Below, in pieces: positions 33,501 through 45,403 of a DNA stretch of 64,000 nt (its first letter is position 1; each line of letters opens with the position of its first letter). The notes under the pieces are model-generated. The model saw only the letters and a list, made by a program, of their open reading frames with translations. It ran no database searches and was not told the origin of the DNA. The position numbers were made by a program, and so were the translations under genes. The stretch is from Ulva prolifera (lineage: Eukaryota > Chlorophyta > Ulvophyceae > Ulvales > Ulvaceae), in assembly GCA_023078555.1 (NCBI GenBank), contig CM041203.1, forward strand, positions 1,751,481-1,815,480. Direction: 5' to 3'.

Positions 33501-36500
33501 CCCCCACTCTGTATGAGCTAAACAGCCAATGTTGCGTCGGCGAAGGGGAGAAACCACCCCTGGACAGGACAAGGGGGGCCGGGTGGTCGCACACACCGCA
33601 CGAAGTGCATCTCGGTGCAGTCCAGGCGTGCCACGAGGTCCAGCAGCTGCTCCCGGAAGCGCGACGCGACCGTCGCCTTGCTCTTGCCCTCGAGGTTGTT
33701 CTGCACGTACGGCAGCAGCTGCTTCATCATGCTGTCGCCCGTCGCGCCGAGCGCCGACACGATGTCCACGCTCACCGTGTCGCGGTTCTTGTCCAGGAAC
33801 CCCGCGGCGTCGTACGTGACCGGCCCGGCGTAGTGCTCGATGATGAAGTCGATGTGCCCGCCGGGCTTGTACGTGAAGCGGCGGGAGTTGATGCGCTCGC
33901 GGATGGTGCTGCAGAAGGAGGTGTCCGTGGAGCGCGGGAAGTTGCACTGGTCGTCCAGGATCGTCATCACGCCGAGGCCCTTCGGCGGCTTGGCGTCGAT
34001 GACGTCGAGGCAGTCCTGGTTGTCCTCGAACTCGATGTGAGACCAGTCGATGCCCTCCGCCGTGTACTCCTCCTGCATAGGGCGCTCTGGTGTGCATATG
34101 TGCTGTTCTTGCGGCCGGGACCTGTGAGTGGAGGCTGAGATGGGGCATAACCAGGTATGGGCATGCAGGAAGTGCGCTTCAGCAAGGATGTGATGCATAC
34201 ACGCCACGGCCGCTGCTGACGTGCAGAAGTCTGGAGTTCCCCGGGGGGCATGCTGGTGTGACATGTGGATGTTGTTGGGGGTGGGTGGGGTTATGGCGGT
34301 GCATGAGCAGGGCTTGGTTGTGAATGGACTGGGCAAGCAGAGCCCACTTGATCACATGCAGACACCCTTGGTTGCTGGGTGTAAGTCTCAGATGTAGCCG
34401 CTCAAAATCAGACTCGCAAAACAGTGATATGCGCTGTATGATCAGGTATGACGCCTCCCGCCTAACCCAATGTGGACTCGGCTGCACAGCCACAGGCACA
34501 CTGTTGCCATACAAGCGGATGTGAACCTGGGACCCTCTGCAAAGCTACCCTTGCCACAACAGAGTCAGGGCACACAGTGATGGGCGGCGGCGACGCGCCT
34601 GCTCGAGCTTGAAGAGGTGCTTGTTGAACTGCTGCTGCAGCCGCTCGTTCGCGTAGTTGATGCAGAGCTGCTCGAACGAGTTTTTCGTGAACGACTCGAA
34701 GCCGTAGATGTCAAGGATCGAGATGAACTTGCCGCTCAGCCGCTTCTCCGACGCGAGGCTCGCGTTCACGCGGTCCACCATGAAGCTGAAAACCGCGCTA
34801 TAAAGCGCCTTTGCGAGCGCGTCCCGCGTGTCCAGCGCGTTCTCCATGTTCAGCGTCTTCTCGTACGTTTCCTTCCCGACACTCATCAGCCGGTGCGTCA
34901 GCGCAAAGATCAGGCGCTCGGGCGGCACGCCGAGGAGCTCGCTGACATTCGAAAACGCCTCGTCGACGACCACGCGGGTCTCGTCGTCGCTCTTCGCTGT
35001 GAACGACACGTTGCCGAGCCACAGCACCGCCGACACGATCTTGAAGATGCCCTGCTGGAGCTCGGGCTCAATGTGGACGGCCGTCATCGCATCGCGGACA
35101 TCCTGGAAGTCCGCCGCGTCATCGGCGCCGTCGATGGTGGTGACGGCGCCGGCCCCGCTGAGGTATTTGAACGCGCTGACGTCCGCCGGCACGCGCCACG
35201 CCTCGCGGTCAGCCGCCGACGCGCCGCGGATCATCTGGTAGAAGATGTGGAAGGAACGTTCGCCCTGCAGATGCAATGGGGTGGGCGGTGCGGCGGGGGC
35301 ACTGTGGAGTCGATGGCAGGTATCGCGGGGGCTTGCATGCGGCATTGGGATCCAGGCAGCTTGAACGCGGCCAGGTTGTCTACAGATATTGAGCTGGTAG
35401 GCGGCGAGCAGAGCATGCGGCGGTGGCGAGTAGCGGGTAAATGTTGTGGAGTGATTGCACAGGGGAGATGCCGGGGGACCGAGGCATTCTCTGACAAAGG
35501 TCGACCTCGTCATGCATGGGCCGATAGCTGGGTGGAAGGCATCGGCCGCAGAGTGAACATCAAGGGTCTTTCAGCTCGGGCTGCTTTACATTGAGCCAGA
35601 CCGTCCACTGGCACTGAGGGGTGTGGGGATCACTGTGGGAGTAGAGTGCATGAGCAGCAGTGGGCAGGCGGGGGCAGGGGGCTCACTGCAATCTGGTAGA
35701 CAACACGACTCTTCTCGAGGAGGTAGGTGAGGATTTTGGCTCCGCAGATGTGGTTGCTGGCGTTGAAGTGGATCTCGAGGAGCTTGCCAAAGCGACTGGA
35801 GTTGTGGTTGCGAAGGGTCTTGGCATTGCCAAAGGCCTCCAGCAAGGGATTGGTCTGGAGGACCTGGTCCTCAATGCCATGACCTCCAGACATCTGGGCA
35901 AAGAACTGCATTGCCTTCTTGGTGGTTTCGGTCTTCCCAGCGCCTGACTCTCCGCTGATGACCATACTTTGGCTCTGCATGCTGCCCATGATGTGGCTGG
36001 TATTGACTCGTGTGCTGAGGCCCACCTCAAGGCATCACCGATGAATAATCATGCAACGATGTTCTGGCAAACAGCATCTGCTGCAAACCATCGCAGTCAA
36101 TAACACACCAGCTTGTTGTCCACCATATCTCGGAAAGCCTTTCCCGCATTGAGGAAGATGTGGGGCGTCTTGGCAGCCGCATCCAAGTCTGAATGCACTC
36201 TGCGATAGTCATCCACGACCTCTTTCTTGTACAACGGCAGGCTCTTGCAAGGATTCAAGGCGATCAAAACCGGGCCAGCCTTGGTGTAGATCACATCAGT
36301 GGTGTATCTGTTGTCGAGGGTGTGCAGGATGGACGGCTCGTTCAGGTGAGACAGGGATGTCAGATCTGGAGCAGCATCCAGGAGTTCTGGATTGGCTGGC
36401 TGTACATCTCTAAGGGGCAGTGTCACAACTTCACCACGCCCCCCCGGCTGGACCTGAGCATCGTCTGGACTCACGGCAACGAGCTTGCCCGTCTGCCAAG

Positions 36501-36594
36501 GTGCATCTCGCTGGGCTTTGGTGACCACTCGGTACCATACAGCAGAACCTGCTGCAAGTTGCCCTAAGCCTTCCGACGTCCATTCGACGACCAT
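30567..36594 (-). CDS. Myosin heavy chain, class VIII-like
   Basis: Eight minus-strand exons: 36594-36109, 35974-35687, 35264-34599, 34072-33597, 33237-32283, 31902-31765, 31645-31436 and 31040-30567. They keep phase and give about 1230 residues. An SH3-like N-terminal part precedes the motor. P-loop 'GESGAGKT' is at about residues 170-177, then '[20 protein letters not shown]' (switch I), '[20 protein letters not shown]' (switch II/relay) and 'HFVRCIKPN' at the exon 4/5 junction. Several IQ-like light-chain sites follow from about residue 750 to 840, then a coiled coil, a '[20 protein letters not shown]' segment resembling class VIII tails, and a basic, Gly/Pro-rich end. Plant class VIII myosins act at the plasma membrane and in endocytosis. 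The intron after exon 3 appears to use a GC donor (CAG|GCGCGT). Class assignment is by eye; class XI is less likely because no DIL/globular tail is present. Confidence 0.92.
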
Positions 36595-36730
36595 GGCCGA
36601 GATCCTGCAAAAGGCTAGAAGGGGGTTGATGCTCTGAGCTCACAACGAAGTATAAAACGCTCGCTTACAGGCAAGTAGGAGCAGTGTTGTTTGCGAAAAT
36701 AACAGTATACAGCTGCAAGAGAGCGCCACA

Positions 36731-37139
36731 TCAGGCAACGTGGGGTGATTTGACAGATCGCGACTGATGCGTCAAAGCACCAGCCGTGCCCCCCATGTCC
36801 AACTGCGTTCGGTGTGCAATCCCCACGGCGTAGACGTCTAACAAGCCTCCATTAATACCATGGGGGCTGTTACAGGCGCTGTCGGCGATGATCCTATTGG
36901 CAGGAACCTGATACTTCAAAAACGACCACAGAGCCTCGCCGTCGAGAACATGCAGATGGCATAAGATGATGGCGTAGAAGATCCCTTCCAATTCTTATGT
37001 GCCAGTTTCAGTCCTAGCAGGGGTACAAGGGCGCGATCGCGCGGTATGACAATGAGTCGGGCACGCTAGAGTCGAGCCGCAGATACACCAGACCACGCAA
37101 GAAATCCAATTCAATTGAAATAACAGGGACGACGTGCAT
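36731..37139 (-). CDS. candidate small gene, unrecognised
   Basis: Between myosin and HRD1, the minus strand has ATG at 37139 opening 'VVPVISIELDFLRGLVYLRL' (41 codons). A second frame ending at 36731 contains 'IFYAIILCHLHVLDGEALWS' and 'FLKYQVPANRIIADSACNS'. Both look protein-like, and a short intron between them is possible, but no donor/acceptor pair with matching phase was found. The phrase H-L-x(7)-A-L-W-x-x-L faintly recalls MAGE/NSE3 winged-helix segments; this is a guess. Confidence 0.2.
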
Positions 37140-37527
37140 AATGAGCAACTCACCGCGCAACGTTCACGCCTTCGAAGCTGCGTCCCGCCTAGCCTGCGAT
37201 TGGACCACAATCTGGCTTGCAGCAAATTTTCATGCGTTCACAGGAACGCCATGCTATAGAAACTCTCTGCGTTCTGCGGTTGGCAAGCAAAGCAATCGCA
37301 CAAGCGCGGGCCTCGCGTGGGGGGAGGGGGCAATGTCAAGACGCGTCAGAGTGAATCCCGTCAGTGCGTTCATGCCCTAGCTTACATTACGAAGGCTAAG
37401 TGACAGTCGAACGAGCATGTGCCGGAAGGGCTCGTGGTACAGGTCACGAACGCGGTTGCTTAAGGCCACTGATCGAGTCGATTGTTTGAACGTGCGGACG
37501 GTCAGCACTGCGTCTGCGCGAGGGAGA

Positions 37528-37532
37528 TTACA
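37528..37532 (-). terminator. TGTAA polyadenylation signal after HRD1
   Basis: Plus-strand TTACA, read as TGTAA on the gene strand, lies about 86 nt after the HRD1 stop. This is the chlorophyte-type signal at a typical distance. Confidence 0.5.
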
Positions 37533-37617
37533 TCATGTACGAGTTCGCCCATGAGATACAACGACGCTTCGCCAGAAACGTCTACACTTCCACAATAATA
37601 TGAACCCACCGCAAAGA

Positions 37618-40008
37618 CTACGCAGGTCCTACATTTTCCGCAACCCGGTATCCACCCAAAGCAGCATCCTCAACCATGTCCAGCCGGTCCAGGCGTTCCT
37701 GCAGCAGCGAGATCTGGCCGCGCAAGAGCTCCCGTGTCGCTGTGATGGAGGCTGCAACTGCTGCAGACGCAGCTCTTCGTGCCCGCTCGTACTGAGGATT
37801 TTGGGCATCTGCATGCCGCCCAGCCGACATTGCTGGCACTGCTCTCAGCGCCTCGCCCGTCGCCTGGTCCCCGGTGGCCTGTGCCGTGTTAGTGCTCCCC
37901 CCGGCGGCAGTTGCTGGCTGCGGAGCACCCGCATCCCCAGCTTGCGCCTCCACACCAAATGGCTGATATATCGGCATGTAGTACGGCGCGAGCCGTGCGA
38001 AGGCCTTGGACGCCGCACTGAATGCAGCCCGCATCTCTGTGGGCGCATTGTTCGGCAACACCTGCAACGCGGCTGCGGCACTCACACACTTGCCTCCACT
38101 CCCGCCAGAATACATTGTCAGAGCTACTCTTCATACATGTACTCGGGACTGTAGCATTGCATGGGATCGCACCGAGCCTCGGGGGCGGACTGCAGGGTTC
38201 CCCCATGCACCATATACACCCTGAGCTGCTGCTGTGCCACCCGCTGTGTACCTCCGCTGCACACCGGCTGCCCCTGGACCCCTACTCGTGCCCGGTGCGC
38301 CAGCAGCAGGTGCCTGTGCACCTGCAGCACCACTGGTGCCACCGGCTGGGGCGCCGCTGGCCGCAGCAGCTGGAGGGTTCGTCGGGCGCGGCTGCGGCGA
38401 CTCGGCCGGCTGCCCCGCTGGCTCTGCCACAGCTGCATTTGCTGGCTGCGCGGCTGGCGCGGGCGCGGCGCCTCCGTCCGCACGAGCAGCTGCTGGCGGC
38501 ACCCACGCTGCTGCGTCTGCGGCGGGTGCTGCGGGAGCTGCAGCGGGGGCAGCCGCATGTGCCGCTGCTGCCCCTGCAGCGCCCTGCGTCGGCAGGATAG
38601 CATGGCGGCAGATGGGACATGTCTGCTGCCGCTCCAGCCACGAGCGCAGGCAGGCAAGGTGGAAAACATGGCCACAGTGCAGCTTCTTCAGCCCTTCTGT
38701 GAGTGCCATGTCCTCGCGGCAGATGATGCACGAGCGACCGACGCGCTCTAGGTCCTCCTCGGTCGCCTCTTGCAGCTGATGAATCTTTGATGACACGGTT
38801 CGGTAGCGCACAAAGTTGGACGCCCGGCGCACGAGAGACAGGTAGGCCATGTAGATGTCGCGTATCAAGTGCAGCGGAATTGTCTTGTAGTGGTGCATGA
38901 TCATGCCAAAGAAGGCAATGTAGAGTACAAAGGTCATGCAATCGACTACAAGGTCGAGGTAAATCAGGTACAGTCCCTTGTTTGCCAACGGCTCGGATGT
39001 GGCATTGTCAGCAACAGTGAGGGCATACTTCACAAAGCTAGCAGCTGCCATGCACGCGAGTATAGTGTACTCAAACATGAAGAGAATCATGTACCCCTTG
39101 TCACCGCCAAATGCAGCACTGGCTGCTGTTTGGATATGATACCCATCCAATACCTGCAACATTGTGTCAAGCTGTGTGCTCCAGGATGGATTGAATTGCC
39201 CGATCCGATCATGTTCACCTGCAGGTGGACTGAGATGCACCAATCGACACGCACCAGAAGTATTGATAGGAAAGAAGCTGTGCGTATATGCTGCATATAC
39301 GTGATGGCAGGCTCCGTCTGCATGTAGTTGATGCGATCCTGGATCAGCCAGTGGAACACCTTGACCATTGCAAGCACGCCCATGAGCACAATCAGACGAG
39401 CATCAAAGTCCTGCCTAAAAACAGTCAAGGTGAGACATATTTCAACAACGCCATGATGAAGCCGCTCATTAATGCGCTCCATCTCACTCTCCCGCAAGCG
39501 ACCAAGGAAGATCTGCAGGTGGATATGATCAGATTCGAAAGTCGCTCCCACAAACATGGTAAATATAGTTGTCACGTTTGTTCCGAAGACTGGTCGGATA
39601 AGGGTCGTTCAGAAATGTATCGGAAGAAGAGGCATACCCGGGTCACGAGCTTGTAGAACAACAGAGCGCTCATGATCAAAGAGTTTCCCAGGATGGCGAT
39701 GCTCAGCTTACATGTTCCTAGGAAGTACATAGCCGCGAAATACCTGCAATTTCGCAGTGGATGTCAGCACTGCGTCTGGGATGATCAGTGTGATGTGGAG
39801 ATGTCCGAGAGCGAAGCCTCCATCAAGTGCAGCAATTGTATTCGCAGCCTGACACTAGCGACAATCAAGGCTTCGTAGACTAGCAGGCATCACAATGCAG
39901 GCCAGCAGACAGTTCGCACTGTTGTCTTGTTGCGAACGCATGCACAAGCACGGACAAGGCCGCGATGCAGCTGACCAGAACATATCGTGAAAGCGTTATA
40001 GTAGCCAT
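37618..40008 (-). CDS. HRD1: HRD1/synoviolin-type ERAD E3 ubiquitin ligase
   Basis: Exons 40008-39920, 39743-39638, 39512-39255, 39153-38218 and 38061-37618 keep phase and give about 610 residues. It is a polytopic ER membrane protein: hydrophobic segments run from 'VLVSCIAALSVLVHAF' through 'LSIAILGNSLIMSALLF', 'LIVLMGVLAMVKVFHWL', 'YMILFMFEYTILACMAAASF' and 'MTFVLYIAFFGMIM'. Motifs shared with HRD1 are 'FLGRLRESEMERINE' and 'FHWLIQDRINYM'. The RING-H2 at about residues 293-335 has 'CIICREDM', 'LHCGHVFHLACLRSW' and 'CPICR', with all eight zinc ligands in place. In the HRD complex it ubiquitinates misfolded ER proteins for p97 extraction. The tail is Ala/Pro/Gly-rich and followed by a predicted helix with 'SLLQERLDRLDMVED'. 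It is divergent from the TOC159 gene. Confidence 0.94.
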
Positions 40009-40884
40009 GGCTATTGTTCTACCGCCTAGAGATCACATCCGGTACACAAGCTGCATTCACATATGCGGGGCAAGGTGGTGGAGTACACTGGCGGCAAATG
40101 TATCAAGTCTCAGTCATGCACTCAATGTGAATTGAACACGGCTACTGACGTCGCTGCGTCTGCAGACATCGAACTCATTGTGCCGCATGGTCCATTAGAT
40201 GTGCACGCCCTGGCTCCAACGCACCACGCCACACGGACATGGTCACAGTTTGCACTGGCCTATTGCTGGTCGAAGTGTCAGCGATACAAGCGTAATAGCA
40301 TTCACTCATTGCATCAACATACGCTCGGGCAACGCAAGAGTCGCCCTCGTTTTCTGCGCTGTGTCTGCCACGGCCGCGTTCGTCGTTTACAGGGCGAACA
40401 AGTAGTCTGAGTGCCCGCGTGGATTAATAAGGGCTTACTAAAACGGATAGGTTGTCCGAAACATTCAGAATTGAGGTGGAGGGCGTTTAGGCATTGTTCT
40501 GGTGCGCACCCAGCTACACTGCCGCACGCGAGCCGTGACCTTAGCGTCTGCACGCTATGGCATCTATTGATGCATACCATGAATTGTTGCACCATGTAAC
40601 TGTTTGTGGCGCATGTTTCGGCTTGGTCCGAGCACACTGCTGTTACGGTTCTTCTTTGCTGCGCTCGTGCAACAACAGATTGCACATAAACGGCCTGCGG
40701 CGATCTAAATTTGACCCAAGTAAGCTCAAATGAGGTTTCAAACCATTTTTGGTTTTTGCAGAGCAATGTCTTCAGTGGACGGCACACCGGTACGCCGCCG
40801 ATTCCGTGCGTGTAATGCTCCAGATGCCTTCTGTATCCGCAACGGATTGACCATGCAGCTACGTGACATGCAATTTTCATCTAT
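40009..40884. promoter_or_regulatory. divergent upstream region, HRD1 / TOC159-like
   Basis: 876 bp. It contains a + frame ending at 40410 whose last residues, 'ARVALVFCAVSATAAFVVYR', form a plausible C-terminal membrane helix. It may be the last exon of a small membrane protein, but no start exon could be linked. The first exon of the TOC159-like gene may also lie here. Confidence 0.3.
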
Positions 40885-43800
40885 ATGCTTGCACTGAATC
40901 GCTTGGCTTGCCAGCTCCGTGTTTTTGACGCTCTGATTGACTGGAACCTTCCTGTACGTGATAAGGCGCTGTCTGAGGAGCCAGCGTCAAGAGGGCGCAA
41001 ACGAGCCCAAGTTGCATCACACCGTCAACCATTTGATGCATCTGTGATGTCAATGTGTTTCCAGAGCGACGATCAGGTAGCCTTGAACGTACAGGAAGCG
41101 GCTCCTCCTAGGCCAGCAATAGCTGAGGCTGACAATGCTGCGGCAGAGCAAGCCCCATCACAGCCGCCCACACAAGACCAACCCTCTGCAGAAGCAGCCT
41201 CAGCAGATCAGGCCTCAGCAGACCAGGCTTCTGCCGAATCACACACCGCAGAAAAGGCCCCTGAGCAGGCAGCAGCAGCCGCTGGGTCAGCTGAGGATGC
41301 TGATGCGTCCACAGATCCCGTGAAGTCGCTGGTTTCCGCTGCGATCAAGAATGCAGTGGACAACGCCCCAAGCGAGGGCAAGACACAGACGATCGCGATC
41401 ACCTCAGCCCAAGCACAGGCACTCGGATTCTTCAACCGGCTAATGTTTGACGGGCCCGACCAGGTCAGCCCTGCCATCCTCGCCAAGATGAACCCGGAAT
41501 CATTCGAGGAGGAGCTACGTGCGTCCTTCCCACGCTGATGGCCACCACCACGCTGCATACGCCTGCATGCGGCACCAAGATGCAGCCCGCCAACTCTTCC
41601 CGTGCAATGCAGGTGAGATGATGGAAGCCCGGATCGGCGATCAAATCAATAACATCCCATTCACAGACCTCGCCGGCGCGCTTCTACCGGTGTGCGAGCA
41701 GATGCAGGTTCTCCGCCCCCAGGTCCTTGCCGCCGAGGCCGATGCGCAGGCTGCCGCTGGAGGCACTGATGCCGCTCCTGCGAAGGCGGCCAGTGGTGCT
41801 GCGCCGTCTGGCGGGGCCGCCCGCCCCCGCCTCCCGGCGCGCGCGCCCCGCGCAGCCTCCGGCGCCGCCGCAGCCGCCGGGGCCGTCGCCGGCCGGCCCG
41901 CCCCCTCCGAGTGGGCCACCATTTACGGCCCAGACGAGGCCGGGGATGTGCGCAAGTTCCGTGAGACGCTGCAGCAGGTCCGCGTCGACACGTGCCGCGC
42001 GTACATCAAGTCCGGCATCGGCATGACGAGCGTCAACCTGCGCCAAACGCTGATGCGGCTGCGCACGGCGGAGCAGCAGGCGGCCGCGTTCTCGCGGCGG
42101 CCAAACGTCGAGGAGCTCGCGCGTGAGACTGCGCAGCAGCTCGAGGCCTCAGACGCGCCGTTCGGGCAGCGCCTCGTGGTCGCCGTGATCGGCATCCGCG
42201 GGGCAGGCAAGACAGCGCTCATCCGGAAGCTGCTGGGCATGGACGCGCTGGACCCCTTTGATGGCGGGACGCGGCGCGTGCAGGTCGTCGACGGCGTGGC
42301 GCGGGGCATGCCGGCGCGCTTCATCGACACACCCGGCCTTGACATCGGCTTTGACGCGCAGCAGTCCAACCGCTCGACGATGCTCCGTGCGGCCCCCACG
42401 CATGCGCTTGCCGTGCAGTCCTTCTCTGCTGCGTGTAGGCTGCTCCTCCCCGGCATTGATGGCCAGAGCTAGCTCTGGTCTCGTCAAAAAGCCACTGCTG
42501 AGTTCGTGACGACGCGACCCGTGTGGGGCGCATGCATGAGCGTCGAGGACGGCCTGCCATGTGCTCGCTGCACAGCCCTGCATGAGGCAACCACATACAA
42601 CACATGCAGCCCCGCGGACCCACGCGCCACAACGCACTCGTGCCTGCAGAACTACGCAACGTGCTGCGAAAGAAGGGCAACAAGCCGCACGTGTACCTCT
42701 TCGTCGACCGCATGGACGAGTCCCGCAGCCAGGAGGTTGACGCCGGCCTGCTTGCCTCAGCGTACCAGGTCCTCGGCCGCGGCCAGATCTACCACACCAT
42801 CGGCGTCCTCACGCATGCGGCCTGCAAGCCCCCCGACACGAAGTCCGGGGCGCTGGAGTACGAGGCGTGGAGCACGCCGCGCACGCGCGCGCTGCAGTTC
42901 ACGATGATGCTCACGTCCGGGGACCGCACGGCGCAGTACTTCACAGCGCTCGCGGAGAACCATCCGATGTGCCGGGTGGTGGAGGGTGAGCCGGTGCTGC
43001 CGAACGGCACGCGCTGGGCGCCGCACCTGCTCGACATGATGCTCATGTTCCTCGGCCTGCGCATGGGCATGGACGTGCCGCGGCCGAAGAAGAAGAAGGT
43101 GAAGGGCGCGCCCGCGCAGCAGCGCGGCATGGACATCCGTCGCCTCCTCGGGGTGTGCGTCTGCGGCAGGGTGCCCGGTGCATCTGCTGGCGCCACTCTG
43201 TGTGTTTGTTTCGCCGGCCGCCCGATGCAGCAGCAAGCATGGTCAGACCAGAGATGATCGAATACAATGAATTTGAATGTCGTTCATGGGCTATCACGTG
43301 GTGGCATGGGGCAACCCGGCCTGCAGGCGCCACCCGCGCTGTTGCCTTGTGACCAGTGATCGCCGCAGATGCTGCCCTCGTGCGGGTCAGTGCAGCTGAC
43401 AGAACACAGTAGATAGGGCCCGCTGCCGCAGTGAGCGGAGACAGGGAGCGTGTGCGTGCTTGGCACTCAGGTGGAACTTTCCAGTGAACAAGCACCGGCC
43501 GCTGTGCAGGGTGCGGGCGAGAAGGCGGTGCCGGTGACATACATCCTGCAGCAGTACAACCAGCCGAAGGCCGTGCACAAGCTGCCGGACGAGGAGCGCG
43601 CGATCTTGTCGCCCGGCGAAATCCGCGCGCTCAAGGAGGAGCAGCACGAGCAGGCGCGCGAGGAGCAGCGGCGGCGGCGGGAGTACATGAAGCTCCGCGA
43701 GGAGGAGGCCCGCAACCCGGAGCCGATCGTGCCGACGCTTGCACCCGATCCGCCGCTGCCGCCCGTGTTCGAGGCGCAGCAGCACACGTACCGGTACCGC

Positions 43801-45087
43801 TACAACGAGAACCAGGCGGGCTGGATCGCGCGGCCGTTTGTCGACTCGAACGGCCCGGACCGCTCGGACGGGATCAACGGCGGCCAAGCGGAGCGCTCCG
43901 GCACGCTGCGGCTGCCGAGCCAGTACATCGGCGGAGCCCCGGCGCGAGTCCTCTTCCAGGTGCGCCGTGTGGCTTCTGTGTGTGGAGGTCTTTCCTGAAT
44001 CGCTCGGTTGCGTGTACTGCATAGTGTATGCAGCTCCAGCGGCATGACACACTTGTGTGCACCGTACCAAATAAAAAGCATGGACATCTGGGGCAGCGGT
44101 ACATGGGGTCTAGGTATAAGAAATATAATATTTGCTGGGCCTGCCACCCCGAAAAATCATGATTATGAATACCTAGCTGAGTACCTGGTAACCCCCTTGT
44201 TATGCGTTGCGTGACCCTGCTTTGAATTTAGTTTGGTTTGCTGTTTGATGCACGCCTTCCATCGCTTGTACGGAGCTGCCGCTGGGTGTGCTTCGCCAGT
44301 GTGGTCATTTATGCGTGGGCTGCATGCATGCATTGATGCGTACATTCGCCAGCACTGAGATCGGTGGTGACGTGTGCGTGGGTGGCTACAGTCGGTGAAG
44401 GACAAGGAGAGCATGGTGATGGTGTGCAACGCGGAGTCGTCGGCGTCGATCGGGCGCGACAACGTAGTCACGACGTCCCTCGAGAGCCAGACGTTGAGCG
44501 GCGACGCGATCTACACGCTCCGCATCGAGCCGCGCTTCAAGTACCTAGAGGTGAACGGCCGCAAGCGCCTGAAGACCGCGATCGGGCTGCTCAACACGCG
44601 CATCGCGGAGGAGTACGACCCGCGGAAGGGCCCTGTGGCGAAGGGGATTCGGCTGGAGCAGCGCGTGCGCGTGAGCGACGGGCTGAAGATTGTCGGGTCG
44701 CACGTGGGGATGGTGGGCGCGACGCCATCGTCGAAGGAGCGCGGGCGGGCGTGGGGCCTGGAGGCGACGTACAAGCCGAAGGGCAGCATCGAGGGGCGGG
44801 AGCTGATGGCGGGGTGGAACACAATGGGAACGGAGCGGCTGGCGTCGGGGGGGCAGGCCCGGGGTGGGCACCGCATCCATGGTGGGACGCTGGCGATGGT
44901 GCAGCACCTGACGCCTGAGACGATGCTGAACTCGCGGGTGCAGATGAGCTCGAACGGGCAGAGCACGCTATCTGTGCGTGTGACGAGCCATGACAAGATG
45001 AGCATGCGGTGGGCGTACCTCATGCCGGTGTTGGGCTGGCTGATTGACAAGGTCAGCAAGCGCACCAATGAGCCTGCAGACTTCTAG
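40885..45087 (+). CDS. TOC159: TOC159-family chloroplast protein-import GTPase
   Basis: Exons 40885-41518, 41613-42386, 42650-43152, 43471-43959 and 44392-45087 keep phase and give about 1031 residues. It is a receptor of the outer-envelope TOC complex, binding transit peptides of precursor proteins. Residues 40 to about 140 are an acidic, Ala/Glu/Gln-rich A-domain with 'ASADQA' repeats. The G-domain (about 395-640) has P-loop 'VIGIRGAGKTALIRKLLG', 'FIDTPGLD' (G3), 'KPHVYLFVDRMDESR' and 'THAACKPPD' at the usual G4 place. The C-terminal M-domain, which anchors the receptor, includes 'TYRYRYNENQAGWIARPF', 'LEATYKPKG' and 'MLNSRVQMSSNGQSTLSVR'. The start of exon 4 could instead be 43510. An additional 5' exon before ATG 40885 is possible. 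TOC120/132 versus TOC159 subtype cannot be told. Confidence 0.9.
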
Positions 45088-45403
45088 TTGCCTGGTTGTC
45101 ATCATTACCAGGTCGTGTCAGCGTGCCAAGCTGAAGAAATTCTGTAAAGCTGGGTCATGTTAGGAGAGCTATGTTGTTGCGCACTGATTCACCACGTGAT
45201 CGTTTGCGCCACTCCTGATGTGCCGTGTCCACCAGCATCAGTCCGGATCGTGATACCACCGAGAGCCGATACCGTTGCGAACAGCATGCCCTCTGCCACT
45301 TGATGTGCATCCTCGCCCGCTGTTGGTGTTGGCAGCGTCCAGCCAGTGTGCAAGTTGGGCGCTCGGTGTTGCACGTGTACGACCTGTTCGTGCATGGTTA
45401 GCC
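45088..45403. other. TOC159 3' region and epimerase upstream region
   Basis: 316 bp between two + genes. Apart from the TGTAA signal nothing is seen. Confidence 0.4.
45143..45147 (+). terminator. TGTAA polyadenylation signal after TOC159-like gene
   Basis: Lies 56 nt after the stop codon, a typical spacing for the chlorophyte signal. Confidence 0.5.
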
